Of a stretch of DNA of 64,000 bases, positions 61,736 through 64,000 are shown piece after piece. Numbering within the stretch: the first letter of the stretch is position 1; every line of letters begins with the position of its first letter. Origin of the DNA: JBBQWR01 sp038210495 (lineage in GTDB: Bacteria > Planctomycetota > Planctomycetia > Pirellulales > DATAWG01); contig JBBQWR010000023.1 in NCBI GenBank assembly GCA_038210495.1, forward strand, positions 1 through 64,000, given 5' to 3'. The notes under the pieces are model-generated. The model worked only from the letters and a program-made list of their open reading frames with translations, had not been told where the DNA came from and ran no database searches. The position numbers and the translations under genes are program-made.

Positions 61736-63592
61736 CTAGCGGTAGAACTGGTACGTCTGCACGCGGCCGGATTCGTCGGGGGCCGGTTGGACGGTGCGAA
61801 GATGGCCGCTGGGGCGACTGGGATCGAGACCGACGGGCGATTGCGTCTCGAACTGGCCGACGTTGCCCGCGTCGTCCCGTACTTCGAGTCGCAGATAGAC
61901 TCGATCCGGCACGCGATTGTCGAACCGCCAGGGGTACACGCCCGAGTTCTCTAGGCCGGCCGCGATCGTCGACCATGGCCCCCCTTGCCGATCGCTGAAT
62001 AGCAGCGTGATCGGGCGAGCGGCCAGCACGGCATCGGCCGCTTCCCAGCGCACGATCAATTCGCCGGCGTGATCGCCGGCGCCGAGCTCCGCGCCGACGA
62101 TTCGCGCGCTCGGCTTCGTGAGATCGACGCCCACCCAGAGCTCGGGCAGATCGCCGCTTTGGGGCGCGCGGCCGCCCAATCCATTGCCGTCGCGCACGGT
62201 GATTCGGAAGCCGTATAGACCTTCGGAATCGACACTCACGCGGACTGGGCCTTGCCGGGCCGGCTCGACCCCGTAGCTGTTCCAAGTTCGGCCGCCGTCG
62301 CGGGTCCCCCAAATTTCTATCTTGGAGATGCCCGAGGCGCCGACCGATTCGACCTGGTATTCCAACGCGAACTTTTTCGAGTTGACCATGTAGGGCCGTT
62401 CGCCCGCGCGCACGCCCTGCGTAAAAGGATTCGCGGCCCCAGAAACACCCGCCGCCGGGGCCGGCGAATTCGTTTCAGCGGATGGTAGCCCTGCGCGCCC
62501 GGCAGTCGTAGGCGGCGGGCCGTAGTCCGACGGCGCGACGACGCGATCGGCGACCGGCGGATTGATCCGGCTTTCGACCGCGCGGGCAGCGGCGGAATCT
62601 TGGGCCAGTGAATCTCGCGAAAGCGCGGGACCCGAGCCGGTAATCGGCTGACTCGTGAATTGATCGGCGGGCCAGATCGCTCCGCCTGGAGTCGCGCCGT
62701 CGACCGTCCGTTTTGGATCCGTTCGGTCTCGCCCCGGCTTGGTGCTGGCCGTCAAGTCGTGGCGGTCGCCGTCATGAGAGCGGCCGGTCGGCGAGGGCTG
62801 AGTTCGATAGGGAGCGTTGTAAGGGCTAGTATTCTCGACCGGCGCGCTGGCCGGGGTCGTATAGCCGGGCATCGGGACACTGGGCGACGCGAGGGCCGGC
62901 GCGGATTGGCCATCGCGGGCCGTCGCCGTGGTGACGGCCATGTTGCCGGCGCGGTCGCGAATTTCGGCCCGCACGATCATCGGCCCGGCCGTCGCCGGAC
63001 GCCAATTGACGTCGCCGCTGGTCGTGCTTCGGCTGGGGTCGTCGCGGGGCGCCTCGAACGACACCGGATGCCAGCCCAGGTCGCCCTGGGCTTGATATTC
63101 GATAACGATCGAATCGGCTTTGATCAGAGGATCGACGGCCGTCCAGTGGGCCGAGACTTCGCCGGTGGGGCTCCGGGTGGCCGTGAGATCCAGCCTCGGT
63201 GGCAGCGTATCGACGATCACCCGCAATTCGGGAGACCGGCCGTTTTCCGGCTTAAGTCGTCCAGCGCGATCGACCGTGCGAATGATAAACCAATACTCGC
63301 CGTCTTTTGGCGCTTTGAAAACGAAGCTGGACTGCTTCGGCTCGACACGGCCGGCAACGGCCCAGTTGCGCCCCTGGTCCGTGGAGCAATACAGTCGCAC
63401 CTCGACCGGTTCTTGTCCCGGATCGGTTCCCGACGGGAGCGTGAACGGAATCGAAAACGTCGATTGCCGCGTGGCGATGGGCTCGGGCATGGCGACGGCC
63501 GCGCCGGGAAGACCGGCCCAAGCGACAGCCGCCAGGATCAGAAGTCCGATAAGCGCGCAGCACGACGCGGCGATTTGAACGCGGTTTCGCAT
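61736..63592 (-). CDS. Secreted beta-rich protein with Asp-box-like repeats
   Basis: 618 residues beginning MRNRVQIAASCCALIGLLIL, a signal peptide. Ig/fibronectin-like segments carry Asp-box-like motifs: YCSTDQGRNWAVAG and WGTRDGGRTWNSYG; IRTVDRAGRLKPENGRSPEL and VRDDAGNVGQFE recur as end strands. A Pro/Ser/Thr linker splits the two halves. Repeats of this kind occur in sialidases and surface proteins, but no catalytic motif is visible. The open frame to 63940 is untranslated leader and repeat. Confidence 0.75.
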   Translation of the reverse strand: MRNRVQIAASCCALIGLLILAAVAWAGLPGAAVAMPEPIATRQSTFSIPFTLPSGTDPGQEPVEVRLYCSTDQGRNWAVAGRVEPKQSSFVFKAPKDGEYWFIIRTVDRAGRLKPENGRSPELRVIVDTLPPRLDLTATRSPTGEVSAHWTAVDPLIKADSIVIEYQAQGDLGWHPVSFEAPRDDPSRSTTSGDVNWRPATAGPMIVRAEIRDRAGNMAVTTATARDGQSAPALASPSVPMPGYTTPASAPVENTSPYNAPYRTQPSPTGRSHDGDRHDLTASTKPGRDRTDPKRTVDGATPGGAIWPADQFTSQPITGSGPALSRDSLAQDSAAARAVESRINPPVADRVVAPSDYGPPPTTAGRAGLPSAETNSPAPAAGVSGAANPFTQGVRAGERPYMVNSKKFALEYQVESVGASGISKIEIWGTRDGGRTWNSYGVEPARQGPVRVSVDSEGLYGFRITVRDGNGLGGRAPQSGDLPELWVGVDLTKPSARIVGAELGAGDHAGELIVRWEAADAVLAARPITLLFSDRQGGPWSTIAAGLENSGVYPWRFDNRVPDRVYLRLEVRDDAGNVGQFETQSPVGLDPSRPSGHLRTVQPAPDESGRVQTYQFYR

Positions 63593-63615
63593 GCCAAGTC
63601 TCTGGGTCGGTCGAA

Positions 63616-63686
63616 GGAGACAGCCGCCCCACCGGCTGCGGGAAGCCAGTGGGGCGGGTGGGCCGCTACATTTAGCGGCGGTCTCC
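63616..63686 (-). promoter_or_regulatory. three-way-junction palindrome in the 5' leader
   Basis: Outer stem ggagac (63616-63621) with gtctcc (63681-63686). Inside are two hairpins: ccgccccac (63624-63632) with gtggggcgg (63649-63657), and ccgcta (63663-63668) with tagcgg (63673-63678). It lies 23 bp upstream of the start of the Asp-box protein. It could be a structured leader RNA or a repeat element. Confidence 0.5.
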
Positions 63687-63863
63687 AACGATGGCGGGCT
63701 TGTTGCGCCGGGCAAACTCGGTGGAGTCGCCCGGCCGTATTCAACGTATCGGACGTAACGGCCGCGGCGCTTGAGCGGGTCAAAAGGATGATGCAGAGTG
63801 GAGAATCTGGCGAAATCTTGACGTGCGCGAGTCGGAAATTGGGTTGAGTTTGCGGGTCCCAGC

Positions 63864-63973
63864 GTACAGAGCCGCGGCATCCTGCTGCGGAGTCCTGTGA
63901 AATTTAACAATGCATGCGGAAGCCCCCGCCTAAATCGCAATACTCGCCGCGGCAGGATGCCGCGGCTATGTAC
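63864..63973. repeat. palindrome-ended repeat unit, copy 2
   Basis: Arms gccgcggcatcctgctgcgg (63871-63890) and caggatgccgcggctatgta (63953-63972) match the ends of the unit at 42885-43038, but the 60-bp centre differs. Length is 110 bp against 154 bp. Confidence 0.7.
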
Positions 63974-64000
63974 CGAGCTCGCGCAAAAAAGATTTTGCCC

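Overview
The window reads as chromosomal DNA of a planctomycete (probably Pirellulales-like). The evidence is a set of gene families typical of that phylum: two H-X9-DG prepilin-like DUF1559 proteins, a Ser/Thr kinase with a membrane helix and LRR tail, a TIGR03790 protein, a DUF1573 protein, a PQQ-type propeller, a TlpA-NHL fusion, a PEP-CTERM protein with autotransporter-type repeats, PEGA and PP2C proteins, and a XylR-type regulator next to a glycoside hydrolase. Gene density is moderate. Intergenic DNA is rich in dispersed palindromic repeats, of which at least five families are visible.

Layout. 0.1-2.2 kb: divergent dps/oxyR pair. 2.7-8.3 kb: a frameshifted zinc-ribbon gene, a large kinase-LRR gene shortened by a TGA, a gene fragment, and a RAYT transposase bounded by a perfect 19-bp inverted repeat. 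8.4-26.5 kb: VWA protein, TPP enzyme, propeller, thioredoxin-NHL, DUF1573, pilin-like, TIGR03790, tadA, second pilin-like, and a protease/autotransporter-like PEP-CTERM protein. 26.8-45.9 kb: C45 hydrolase, glycoside hydrolase plus regulator, erpA, cfa, CitG-like, PP2C, PEGA, sugar isomerase, DAHP synthase, dihydrouridine synthase, queG, secreted and lipoprotein genes, and a prepilin. 61.5-64 kb: tRNA-Leu and a secreted Asp-box-like protein.

46.0-61.5 kb is an integrated phage-like element of about 15.4 kb. It is bounded by a 56-bp direct repeat of the 3' half of a tRNA-Leu(CAA) gene. The right copy completes the intact tRNA and lies beside a tyrosine integrase. Inside are a tightly overlapping replication block (helix-turn-helix protein, ERCC4 nuclease, zinc ribbon, P4/D5-type primase-helicase), a packaging/morphogenesis block (HNH remnant, large terminase, protease-like protein, tail-chaperone-like protein, tape-measure-like protein), and a right-end cargo block (recombinase-like protein, small basic protein, NYN-domain protein). 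I see no portal, major capsid or tail-tube gene, so it is either a decayed prophage or a satellite that borrows a helper's virion.

The most interesting observation is upstream of the DAHP synthase gene (38.7 kb). A 24-codon reading frame carries an LFWFF aromatic cluster, followed by a hairpin, a possible antiterminator and a strong intrinsic terminator just before the gene. This is the architecture of ribosome-mediated transcription attenuation sensing Phe/Trp. A second leader-plus-terminator arrangement lies inside the element before the gene at 57.9 kb. All calls come from reading the sequence; no database search was run.
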